This document shows, piece after piece, positions 1 to 5,636 of a stretch of DNA of 6,840 nucleotides; position 1 is the first letter of the stretch; the number at the start of each line of letters is the position of its first letter. The DNA is from CAYTET01 sp964436975 (GTDB lineage Bacteria; Bacillota_I; Bacilli_A; Erysipelotrichales; Erysipelotrichaceae): NCBI GenBank assembly GCA_964436975.1, contig CAYTET010000074.1:1-6840 (forward strand), written 5' to 3'. A model generated the notes under the pieces. That model had not been told where the DNA came from. It saw only the letters and a program-made list of their open reading frames with translations, and searched no databases. The translations under genes and the position numbers were made by a program.

Positions 1-50
1 AAAGTGGCCACTTAGGCTTTCTTGCCTTTTATAGGTCCACTTTGTCAACA
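1..50. mobile_element. Terminal end of an insertion sequence, probably IS21-like (partial)
   Basis: Read on the minus strand from position 50, the segment begins TGTTGACAAAGTGGACC. The hexamer AAGTGG occurs three times in 50 bases: plus strand at 2-7, minus strand at 8-13 (the two form the perfect palindrome AAGTGGCCACTT) and minus strand at 37-42. IS21-family elements characteristically end in 5'-TG...CA-3' and carry several short repeats next to the tip, which act as transposase binding sites. The pattern fits, with the tip at about position 50 and the body of the element to the left, outside the window. No transposase gene is visible, and the target duplication cannot be checked because the other end is missing. 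It could instead be an unrelated repeat. The family assignment is inference. Confidence 0.42.
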
Positions 51-138
51 GCCTGTAATGCTTGCATTGATCATTTTCTTTTTCGTTTGGCTCTCCCCCT
101 TTCTTACTTTGATAACTTACTGTTTCTAATTTCTGGTG

Positions 139-414
139 CTAAGAGGCAATTCCTTCTTTTTTCTCGTCATCAAAGGATATGCAGTACATGTCAAGATCGG
201 AAACATATTCATTTAAAACCTTCGCCAGTTCTTCCACCAGATAGCCAACCGAATCATCATTCAGAGATGGGAACTTTCTGAGGCATTTGTTATTCAGACG
301 GCATTCATAACAGTCTTTTCCTTCATTTTTTACCAAGACCAAAGTATTGCTGCCAAAGACGAAATTTTTAATGTAAGTAAGATTCTCTGCTTTTGGTTTT
401 CTGATTAAACTCAA
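139..414 (-). CDS. Hypothetical protein, 91 aa, with a cysteine cluster; TTG start
   Basis: I do not recognise the family. The product is a small soluble protein with no signal peptide or membrane segment. Residues about 34-44 contain the cluster DCYECRLNNKC (CxxC plus a third Cys), followed by CLRKF-type basic sequence; a further Cys lies near the C-terminus. The cluster could hold a metal, but four well-placed ligands are not evident. The C-terminal half (about 55-85) looks like an amphipathic acidic helix followed by a strand, then an acidic/basic tail DDEKKEG. The only sensible start is TTG at 414, because the next Met is close to the C-terminus; a strong ribosome binding site supports it. 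The gene is visibly more AT-rich than the genes to the right and sits next to an apparent insertion sequence end, so transfer or a variable locus is possible. It is on the same strand as the DUF2130 gene, 95 bases downstream of it, and could be co-transcribed. Confidence 0.62.
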   Translation of the reverse strand: MSLIRKPKAENLTYIKNFVFGSNTLVLVKNEGKDCYECRLNNKCLRKFPSLNDDSVGYLVEELAKVLNEYVSDLDMYCISFDDEKKEGIAS

Positions 415-422
415 TTTACCTT

Positions 423-430
423 CTCCTTTC
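423..430 (-). promoter_or_regulatory. Ribosome binding site fixing the TTG start of the 91-aa gene
   Basis: On the minus strand GAAAGGAG ends 8 nt before TTG at 414-412. Spacing and complementarity to the 16S tail are good. This makes the TTG start credible although no ATG is available. Confidence 0.7.
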
Positions 431-509
431 GGCCTTTAAGGCGCATTTAAAACAACTTCTGCAAGCTCTTCATTTGCTAAATTCAATGATGATTAAGATT
501 CAGCCTTAG

Positions 510-1835
510 TTATTCAATTTCCTTTGTTCCATTATGCAGCTCATCAAATTTTGCTTTCATGGTGTCGTTGTTTTTAGTAAGTTTGCGGATAGTCAGGTCT
601 TCGGCCTTTTCATTGGCCAGCCGCAGGTTGTTTTCGGAAGACATCAGGGCTTCCTTAGTCTTTTCCAGCTTCTTGATGGTGTCATCAATGCCGGCAATGG
701 CAACTTTGTATTTTTCACTGGCAAGCCGGTAATTGCGGCCAAAGCCTTCCTTGAAATCATTCAGCTGGTCTTCAAAGCGGGTAATATCAGTATTCTTGCT
801 CTGGACACTGATCAATTCCTTCTTATAATCAAGCGTCTTGGCGGCAGCGTTTTTCAGCATCGTGATCAGCGGGATGAAAAACTGCGGCCGGATGACGTAC
901 ATCTTCTCGTACTTGTAAGATACATCCACAATGCCGGCATTATATAATTCACTGTCCGGCTCCAGCATTGTCACCAGTACCGCGTATTCGCACTTCTTTT
1001 TGTTGCGGTCAGAATTCAGCTTATCGAAGAAGTCCTCATTGCGATGCTTCTTTTCCGTATCATCCATTTCATTCTTCATCTCAAACATGATTGACAGATA
1101 CTCGACCCCGTCTTCGCTTTCCCGGTAGATGAAATCGCCCTTTGTTCCGTCAGAAGCATCATTATCTTTTTCAAAATAGGCATTGGGGAAAGCCGTGGCT
1201 CTTAATTTATTAAACTCATCATTGCAGTAGCGCTCCAGACTTTCACCCACCATCTTGGTGGATGCCCGCAGCTTGAAATCCTTGTACTGGGCAATGGTCT
1301 CATCCTTGAACTTCAGCTGGCTGCTGTAATCCGCAACCAGACCCTGCTCTTTAAGTTTGAATTCCTGCTGCTGGCTGGTCAGCTGGCCCTGCAGTTTGAT
1401 AATATCCTGCTGGCTGTCATTGAGCTGGCCTTTCAGTTCCTCAACGGTCTTTTTCACGGCCAGTTCCTGCTGCAGCTGGGCCTGCTTCAGTTCATTCTGC
1501 AGGGAAACAATCTGCTTGTCCCGGTCACTGATGACCTTATCCTTGCTGTTTTCAGCATTGGCTACCGCATTATCGCGGTTCTGGCTTTCACTGGCCAGCT
1601 GCTGGCTCAGCTTCTGAATCTCAGCCTGCTTGGCAGCCAGATCCTGAACATGGCTTTTTTCAGCCTGGCTGAGGGCCAGAGCCACCGCATCCTGCTGCCG
1701 CTGCTTATTGGCGGCCTCACGCTGCTGAATCTCATTATTGAATTCCTTGTCCCTGACCTGCCGGACAATTTCCGCATAGTCGCTTTCATCGACCGTGAAG
1801 ACCTGACCGCAGTTAGGACACTTTATTTCTGCCAT
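510..1835 (-). CDS. DUF2130 domain protein: coiled coil plus PD-(D/E)XK-like nuclease domain
   Basis: A 441-residue cytoplasmic protein. Residues 1-20 hold a lone CPNC knuckle (C6, C9; MAEIKCPNCGQVF), half of a zinc ribbon. Residues about 25-190 are a long Gln/Glu/Lys/Ala-rich coiled coil. Residues about 190-335 match the DUF2130 pattern: GESLERYCNDEF, then GDFIYR (D234) and FEMKN (E252, K254), followed by KCEYAVLVTML and VIRPQFFIPLI. D234...E252-x-K254 has the layout of a PD-(D/E)XK nuclease core. A second coiled coil fills about 350-435. The architecture resembles RmuC, a coiled-coil nuclease-like protein linked to DNA rearrangement, but the function of DUF2130 proteins is not established to my knowledge. 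The ATG at 1835 is chosen over an in-frame ATG at 1907: AAAGGGG lies 7 nt upstream, the protein then begins at the CPNC knuckle, and the upstream ATG overlaps the predicted -10 box. No clear terminator follows the stop. Confidence 0.88.
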   Translation of the reverse strand: MAEIKCPNCGQVFTVDESDYAEIVRQVRDKEFNNEIQQREAANKQRQQDAVALALSQAEKSHVQDLAAKQAEIQKLSQQLASESQNRDNAVANAENSKDKVISDRDKQIVSLQNELKQAQLQQELAVKKTVEELKGQLNDSQQDIIKLQGQLTSQQQEFKLKEQGLVADYSSQLKFKDETIAQYKDFKLRASTKMVGESLERYCNDEFNKLRATAFPNAYFEKDNDASDGTKGDFIYRESEDGVEYLSIMFEMKNEMDDTEKKHRNEDFFDKLNSDRNKKKCEYAVLVTMLEPDSELYNAGIVDVSYKYEKMYVIRPQFFIPLITMLKNAAAKTLDYKKELISVQSKNTDITRFEDQLNDFKEGFGRNYRLASEKYKVAIAGIDDTIKKLEKTKEALMSSENNLRLANEKAEDLTIRKLTKNNDTMKAKFDELHNGTKEIE

Positions 1836-1841
1836 TTTTTT

Positions 1842-1849
1842 ACCCCTTT
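1842..1849 (-). promoter_or_regulatory. Ribosome binding site for the DUF2130 gene
   Basis: On the minus strand AAAGGGGT precedes ATG at 1835, with 7 nt between the last G of the GGGG run and the start codon. It decides in favour of the internal start, giving 441 residues rather than 465. Confidence 0.6.
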
Positions 1850-1905
1850 CCCTTTTTCCGGGGCCCGACGGATATTCTTCCGGTCCTGAAATGTTTTGCA
1901 AGTGC

Positions 1906-1914
1906 ATTATACCA
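1906..1914 (-). promoter_or_regulatory. Extended -10 promoter of the DUF2130 gene
   Basis: On the minus strand TGGTATAAT gives a perfect -10 hexamer (1911-1906) with the TGn extension. No good -35 box lies at 16-18 bp; the nearest GGACA is about 20 bp away. Transcription would start near 1899, leaving a leader of about 64 nt before the ATG at 1835. The -35 region is instead occupied by an 18-bp palindrome, which suggests regulation. Confidence 0.6.
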
Positions 1915-1931
1915 CCAGGGAAAAGTTATAC

Positions 1932-1949
1932 TGTCCGAAATATCGGACA
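1932..1949. promoter_or_regulatory. Operator-like palindrome upstream of the DUF2130 promoter
   Basis: TGTCCGA-AATA-TCGGACA has two perfect 7-bp arms, and only one central base pair breaks full symmetry. Its centre (1940.5) falls at about -41.5 from the predicted start of the DUF2130 transcript. That is the usual place for a class II activator, and it also overlaps where a -35 box would be. No T-tract follows on the minus strand, so it is not an intrinsic terminator. No regulator gene is present in the window. A binding protein is inferred, not seen. Confidence 0.5.
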
Positions 1950-1964
1950 TAGCTGTCGGCCAGA

Positions 1965-2048
1965 TCAGTGCAGGAAAAGAGCTGTCAGGGGCAGCAGCGT
2001 CAGCATCAGCAGCAGACACAGAAGGACTATCAGGATTTTACGGCGCAT
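1965..2048 (-). CDS. Small hydrophobic peptide, 27 aa, probably membrane-inserted
   Basis: A short ORF starting MRRKILIVLL and ending LPLTALFLH: a basic N-terminus (RRK) followed by an almost uninterrupted Leu/Ile/Val stretch of about 20 residues with one Cys, long enough for a single membrane helix with the N-terminus inside. Translation signals are strong: TAGGAGG ends 8 nt before the ATG, and a promoter with TATAAT lies directly upstream. There is no cleavage site or mature part, so it is not a truncated secreted protein in any obvious way. It lies between the divergent ABC exporter operon and the DUF2130 gene and points toward the latter. It could be a regulatory or leader peptide, a small membrane protein acting on a partner, or a type I toxin-like peptide; nothing in the sequence picks one. 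I do not recognise a family. Confidence 0.55.
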   Translation of the reverse strand: MRRKILIVLLCLLLMLTLLPLTALFLH

Positions 2049-2071
2049 TGTTACAGCCTCCTACCGGCTAT

Positions 2072-2100
2072 ATTATAGGGCTTTTACTTGTAACTGTCTT
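2072..2100 (-). promoter_or_regulatory. Promoter of the 27-aa ORF (minus strand)
   Basis: On the minus strand AAGACA (2100-2095, 4 of 6 match to TTGACA) is separated by 17 bp from a perfect TATAAT (2077-2072). The start would be near 2065, almost at the ribosome binding site TAGGAGG of the small ORF. The transcript could run on into the DUF2130 gene. Confidence 0.55.
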
Positions 2101-2116
2101 GGGCTAAGTCCATAAT
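2088..2116 (+). promoter_or_regulatory. Promoter of the ABC exporter operon (plus strand)
   Basis: TTGTAA (2088-2093) and CATAAT (2111-2116) are 17 bp apart, matching the consensus at 4 of 6 and 5 of 6 positions. The start would be near 2123, giving a leader of about 24 nt. The element overlaps the divergent minus-strand promoter at 2088-2100, so the two may compete or share control. Confidence 0.5.
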
Positions 2117-2146
2117 TGAAATATTGAAAAGAAAAGAGCGCTGCCG

Positions 2147-3895
2147 ATGGCTCAGAAAGTTAACTACACTGATCAGAATCCCGATAAAATCAGCAGTTAT
2201 TTCCGCCAGGAAAAAGGTCCTTTGACTATTGTGACTATTTCCGGGCTGCTTTATAACGGCGGCATGGTGGCCGGTCCTTTGTTTGAAGGCTATCTGGCCC
2301 AGTGTCTGTTTGACATCATCAGCGGCACCAAGACCTTTAACGACATGCTGCAGCTGGCTTTGGTCTACCTGGGCATTATCGTGGCGGTGCAGAGTCTGCG
2401 CTATGTCAAGCGCTTCTATGTCCGCCGGTTTGCCAACAACATCAACCGCTGCATGAAGCGGATCCTTTACAACAGCCTGGTCCACAAATCCAAGGCTGAA
2501 CTGGCTAAGGAAAGTGCCGGCTCGCTGATGACCAAGGCCATCAGTGATGTCGATGCCTGTGCCGAGGGCATGCGCAAGTTCACCACCGAGATCTTTGATA
2601 CCGGCGTCGTGCTGATTGCCTATTCCGTCATGCTGCTTATCTATGACTGGCGGCTGGCTTTAATCAGCGGAATCTTCCCGCCGATTGCTTACTATCTGGC
2701 CCAGAAGCTGCGCAAGCCGGTCACCGCCAGTGCCGCTGCCTTTAAGCAGGCCAATGCCCAGCTTTCGGACATCACCATGGATCAGGTCGTCAATAACCTG
2801 ACCTACCGGCTGGCCAGTCAGAAAGAAAACCAGCAGACTGTTTATGAAAAGCAGCTGGATGATTATGAAGCCAAGGCCGTCCGGGCCGGCATCTGGGAAA
2901 CCGCCATGCCCCCCTTATATCTGGTCATCTCTTTGGCCGGAGTCATTCCCATCATCTATTTTGGCAGTCAGAATGTCCTGCAGACCGGCTGGGTCAGCTG
3001 GAACATTGCTGCCTTCACCACGTTTTTATCCTGCTTCAATAAACTGGCCACCAAGTCCAGCAAGGCAGCCAAGCTGTTTAACTCGGTCCAGAAAGCCCAG
3101 GTTTCCTGGCAGCGCATCAAGCCGCTGATGGTCAAGCCGGTCAGTGATACCGACCTGCCGGCCGCACCGGCTGTCAGTCTGACCGCCCGCAATGTCAGCT
3201 TCCATTATCCCGACGGGCCGCAGATCATCACCGCTTTTAACTTAAAGGCTGTTAAAGGCCAGACCATCGGTCTGACCGGTCCGGTAGCCTCCGGCAAATC
3301 GACCCTGGGCCGGCTTTTCCTCAACGAATATCCCTATCAGGGCGACATTGAAATCAACGGCCAGCCTCTGACCAGTTTTGACACCCCCGCTCTGAGCACA
3401 CTGGTCAGCTATCTGGGTCATGACTGCGAACTGCTTAACGACACTATTGAAAACAATGTCCTTATGGGCGACGCCGACGACTGCACTCTGTATCTGCAGA
3501 TGGCCGGGCTGCTGAAAGAAGTAGAGGAAATGGAAGACGGCATCCAGACCAATATCGGTCCGGCCGGCATGCGCCTGTCCGGCGGCCAGCAGGCCCGGCT
3601 GGCCTTGGCCCGCCTGTTGGCCCACCCCAAGCCGGTGACGATCCTGGACGATCCGTTTGCGGCTGTTGACAAGCCGATGGAACTTGGCATCTGGAATAAT
3701 ATGCAGGGCTATCTGGCCGATCACATTGTCCTGCTGATTTCCCACCGCCTTTATCTGTTCCCCCAGTTTGACCAGGTCATCTGGCTGGCTGATGCCAAGC
3801 CGGTTGTCTCCACTCATGAAAAACTATTAGCAACCAACCGGGAATATGCCGCTCTTTACCAGATGCAGACACAGGAGGACCAGCCCCATGAATAA
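2147..3895 (+). CDS. Heterodimeric ABC exporter subunit with degenerate Walker B (DD)
   Basis: A 582-residue half-transporter of the exporter type: six membrane segments (about 26-50, 67-87, 148-166, 168-186, 255-274, 281-300) followed by an ATP-binding domain. The A-loop aromatic residue is Y354, Walker A is GPVASGKST at 378-386 (K384), the signature is a canonical LSGGQ at 477-481, Walker B is TILDD with D501, and the switch His is H533 in ISHR. Two departures stand out: D502 replaces the catalytic Glu, and H425 (LGHDCE) stands where the Q-loop Gln is expected. This is the pattern of the degenerate partner in heterodimers such as TM287/288, where this subunit supplies the good signature to its partner's active site. 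The start at ATG 2147 has only a weak ribosome binding site (AAGAG), but no better in-frame start exists. The substrate (drug, peptide or lipid) is unknown. The 3' end overlaps the partner gene by 8 nt. Confidence 0.93.
   Translation: MAQKVNYTDQNPDKISSYFRQEKGPLTIVTISGLLYNGGMVAGPLFEGYLAQCLFDIISGTKTFNDMLQLALVYLGIIVAVQSLRYVKRFYVRRFANNINRCMKRILYNSLVHKSKAELAKESAGSLMTKAISDVDACAEGMRKFTTEIFDTGVVLIAYSVMLLIYDWRLALISGIFPPIAYYLAQKLRKPVTASAAAFKQANAQLSDITMDQVVNNLTYRLASQKENQQTVYEKQLDDYEAKAVRAGIWETAMPPLYLVISLAGVIPIIYFGSQNVLQTGWVSWNIAAFTTFLSCFNKLATKSSKAAKLFNSVQKAQVSWQRIKPLMVKPVSDTDLPAAPAVSLTARNVSFHYPDGPQIITAFNLKAVKGQTIGLTGPVASGKSTLGRLFLNEYPYQGDIEINGQPLTSFDTPALSTLVSYLGHDCELLNDTIENNVLMGDADDCTLYLQMAGLLKEVEEMEDGIQTNIGPAGMRLSGGQQARLALARLLAHPKPVTILDDPFAAVDKPMELGIWNNMQGYLADHIVLLISHRLYLFPQFDQVIWLADAKPVVSTHEKLLATNREYAALYQMQTQEDQPHE
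3873..3878 (+). promoter_or_regulatory. Ribosome binding site fixing the start of the second ABC gene
   Basis: A perfect AGGAGG lies inside the last codons of the upstream gene, 9 nt before ATG at 3888. It rules against the in-frame ATG at 3846, which would add 14 residues (MPLFTRCRHRRTSP) unlike a transporter N-terminus. Confidence 0.8.
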
Positions 3896-5534
3896 AAAGC
3901 CTTCCTTTGTCTTTTCGGTGGTTAAAGAAACTGTCAGCACCCATCCTTTCCTGTCCACGGCTCTTTTAATTGCGGTTGTCGGCACTATTGTTGCCGCCCT
4001 TTATCCGCCGCTGGTGCTGGAGCAGATCGTCAACCAGCTGACTTCCGGCCAGAGTCTGGCCAGTCTGCTGATTGCCGGCTACTTCGGCCTGCTGCTGCTG
4101 TCCGGTCTGTTCAATACGGCCCAGCAGTCCCTGCTGACGATAATCGGCCAGAAGGCCACCCATCTGATGCGCTCTAAAATGCAGCAGCATCTGGCCATGA
4201 TGCCGGCCGGCTATTTTACAGACAACCAGCCGGGCAACATCGTCTCCCGCTTTGTCAATGACGTCAATGCCGTCGAGACCCTGTTTGCCGAAGGCATCAT
4301 TTCCATTTTCTGCGATGCCGGCAAGATGATTGGCATCTTTGTCATCATCTGCACCAAAAGCATCGGTCTGGCCCTGATATTAGCGGTTGTAACGCCGCTG
4401 CTGTTTATCATGACCCGCCAGTTCCAGAAGCGGATGCTGGCTGCCCAGCTGCAGAACCGCCAGGCCGTCGGCAAGGTCAATGACCACGTTCCCCAGACCA
4501 TAAAGACGATCAGGATGATTCATACCTTCCACAAAGAGAAATACATGGAAGACAACTATGATGCCTATATCCAGAAAAGCTATACGGCTTTAGAGAAATC
4601 CAATTTCTTTGATTCCATCTATTCGCCCATCATCATTACCTGCAGTTCCCTGATTATTGCGGCCATGATGACTTTGGCGGCTTACGGCGGTGTCTTCCAG
4701 TCCTTCTTCGGACTGACGGTCGGCTCAGCCGTAGCCATCATTTCTTATGTCAATCAGATCTTTGAGCCGCTGGAAGCCATCGGCATGGAGATCCAGAATG
4801 TCCAGTCGGCTCTGGCCGGCCTTTACCGCATCAATGAATTCATGCACCAGCCCGTCGGCCAGCCCACTGATCCTGACCTGCAGCCGGCCGGCAGCAGCCA
4901 GACTCCGGCTCTGCAGCTGGACAGGGTGAACTTTGGCTATGATGCCGACCAGCCGATCCTGCACCAGGTCAGCCTGACTATCATGCCGGGTGAAAATGTA
5001 ACCCTGACCGGGCGCACCGGAGCGGGCAAGAGCACTATCTTCAAACTACTGCTGGGTCTGTATGCCCCGGACAGCGGCATGGTTGCAGTCAACGGCTGTC
5101 CGGCCTGGCTGATTGATGACAGCCGGAAGCGGCGCCTGTTCGGCTATGTGGAACAGAGCTTCCATCCGGTCTTAGGCAATCTGGCCCAGCAGATCACTCT
5201 GGGCGACAGCAGTCTGACCGAAGATGATATTGCCCGGGCCATTGATCTGGTCGGACTTACCGAGCGGATCAGCCAGCTGCCGCAGGGCTATCAGACAGCC
5301 TATGATCCGACCATGTTTTCCCAGGGTCAGTGGCAGCTGCTCGCTATAAGCCGGGCGATTGTGGCTAATCCTTCCATTCTGCTGCTGGATGAAATTACGG
5401 CCAACCTTGATTCGGCTACCGAGCAGATGGTACTGACCGCCCTGCAGAAGGCCTCGGCCGGCCGCACCGTGCTGTCCATCTCCCACCGGCTTTACGAAAA
5501 AGTCGGCGGACGGCTGATTACCCTTAATAATTGA
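3888..5534 (+). CDS. Heterodimeric ABC exporter subunit with catalytic Glu and degenerate signature
   Basis: A 548-residue half-transporter, partner of the preceding gene. Six membrane segments fall at about 22-42, 58-76, 135-155, 158-176, 246-266 and 273-296, with the usual exporter loop YFTDNQPGNIVSRF at 109-122. In the ATP-binding domain, Y351 is the A-loop residue, Walker A is GRTGAGKST at 375-383 (K381), the Q-loop has Q423, Walker B is LLLDE with D501 and the catalytic E502, and H533 is the switch His. The signature is FSQGQ at 477-481 instead of LSGGQ, and Trp replaces the usual Arg after it. The competent ATP site would therefore pair this Walker A/B with the LSGGQ of the first subunit. 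Its start codon lies within the last codons of the upstream gene (ATGAATAA overlap), so translation is probably coupled and the two are made in equal amounts. The export substrate is not apparent. The gene is followed by a terminator. Confidence 0.94.
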   Translation: MNKKPSFVFSVVKETVSTHPFLSTALLIAVVGTIVAALYPPLVLEQIVNQLTSGQSLASLLIAGYFGLLLLSGLFNTAQQSLLTIIGQKATHLMRSKMQQHLAMMPAGYFTDNQPGNIVSRFVNDVNAVETLFAEGIISIFCDAGKMIGIFVIICTKSIGLALILAVVTPLLFIMTRQFQKRMLAAQLQNRQAVGKVNDHVPQTIKTIRMIHTFHKEKYMEDNYDAYIQKSYTALEKSNFFDSIYSPIIITCSSLIIAAMMTLAAYGGVFQSFFGLTVGSAVAIISYVNQIFEPLEAIGMEIQNVQSALAGLYRINEFMHQPVGQPTDPDLQPAGSSQTPALQLDRVNFGYDADQPILHQVSLTIMPGENVTLTGRTGAGKSTIFKLLLGLYAPDSGMVAVNGCPAWLIDDSRKRRLFGYVEQSFHPVLGNLAQQITLGDSSLTEDDIARAIDLVGLTERISQLPQGYQTAYDPTMFSQGQWQLLAISRAIVANPSILLLDEITANLDSATEQMVLTALQKASAGRTVLSISHRLYEKVGGRLITLNN

Positions 5535-5537
5535 CCG

Positions 5538-5572
5538 ACGGCTGTTCCAATACGGAGCAGCCGTTTTATTTT
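5538..5572 (+). terminator. Intrinsic terminator of the ABC exporter operon
   Basis: ACGGCTGTTCC (5538-5548) pairs with GGAGCAGCCGT (5554-5564) as an 11-bp stem with one G-U pair around the loop AATAC, followed by TTTATTTT. It begins 3 nt after the stop codon and separates the operon from gpmI. Confidence 0.9.
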
Positions 5573-5593
5573 ACATACGCGCCGGCTTAATAA

Positions 5594-5602
5594 TGGTATG
5601 AT
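5594..5602 (+). promoter_or_regulatory. Extended -10 promoter of gpmI
   Basis: TGGTATGAT combines the TGn extension with TATGAT (5 of 6). A TTTACA at 5570-5575 is too far away (21 bp) to be a standard -35 box. The start would be near 5609, giving a leader of about 28 nt that contains AGAGG (5623-5627), 9 nt before the ATG. Confidence 0.5.
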
Positions 5603-5636
5603 AGTACCGTAAAAATAAAGAAAGAGGTACTGCTTT

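Noticed and set aside
42..281. 79-codon plus-strand ORF at the left edge
   Set aside because: It crosses the insertion sequence tip and runs antisense to the 91-aa gene, with no ribosome binding site and low-complexity Phe/Leu content from AT-rich DNA.
432..442. Small hairpin GCCTTTAAGGC as a possible terminator after the DUF2130 gene
   Set aside because: The stem is 5 bp with a single-base loop and no T-tract; it lies just upstream of the next ribosome binding site.
428..480. Sixteen-codon minus-strand ORF (TTG start, residues NLANEELAEVVLNAP) between the DUF2130 gene and the 91-aa gene
   Set aside because: It has no ribosome binding site and is too short to distinguish from chance in an AT-rich spacer.
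1836..1907. Longer start (ATG at 1907) for the DUF2130 protein, adding 24 residues
   Set aside because: That ATG overlaps the TATAAT box of the predicted promoter, has no good ribosome binding site, and the added residues are Pro/Gly/Lys-rich sequence ahead of a natural N-terminus at the CPNC knuckle.
2084..2485. 133-codon minus-strand ORF running from the ABC gene into the promoter region
   Set aside because: It is antisense to the first ABC membrane domain and would end within the divergent promoters. I see no motif in it, and the coding signal on the plus strand explains the open frame.
3242..3817. 191-codon ORF on the minus strand opposite the first ABC gene
   Set aside because: It lies fully antisense to a clear ATP-binding domain. 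Its composition follows from the GC-rich codons of the real gene and it shows no recognisable motif.
5603..5631. Inverted repeat AGTACC/GGTACT around the gpmI leader, covering part of the ribosome binding site
   Set aside because: The stem is only 6 bp with a 17-nt loop, and the left arm lies upstream of the predicted transcription start, so it would not be in the RNA.
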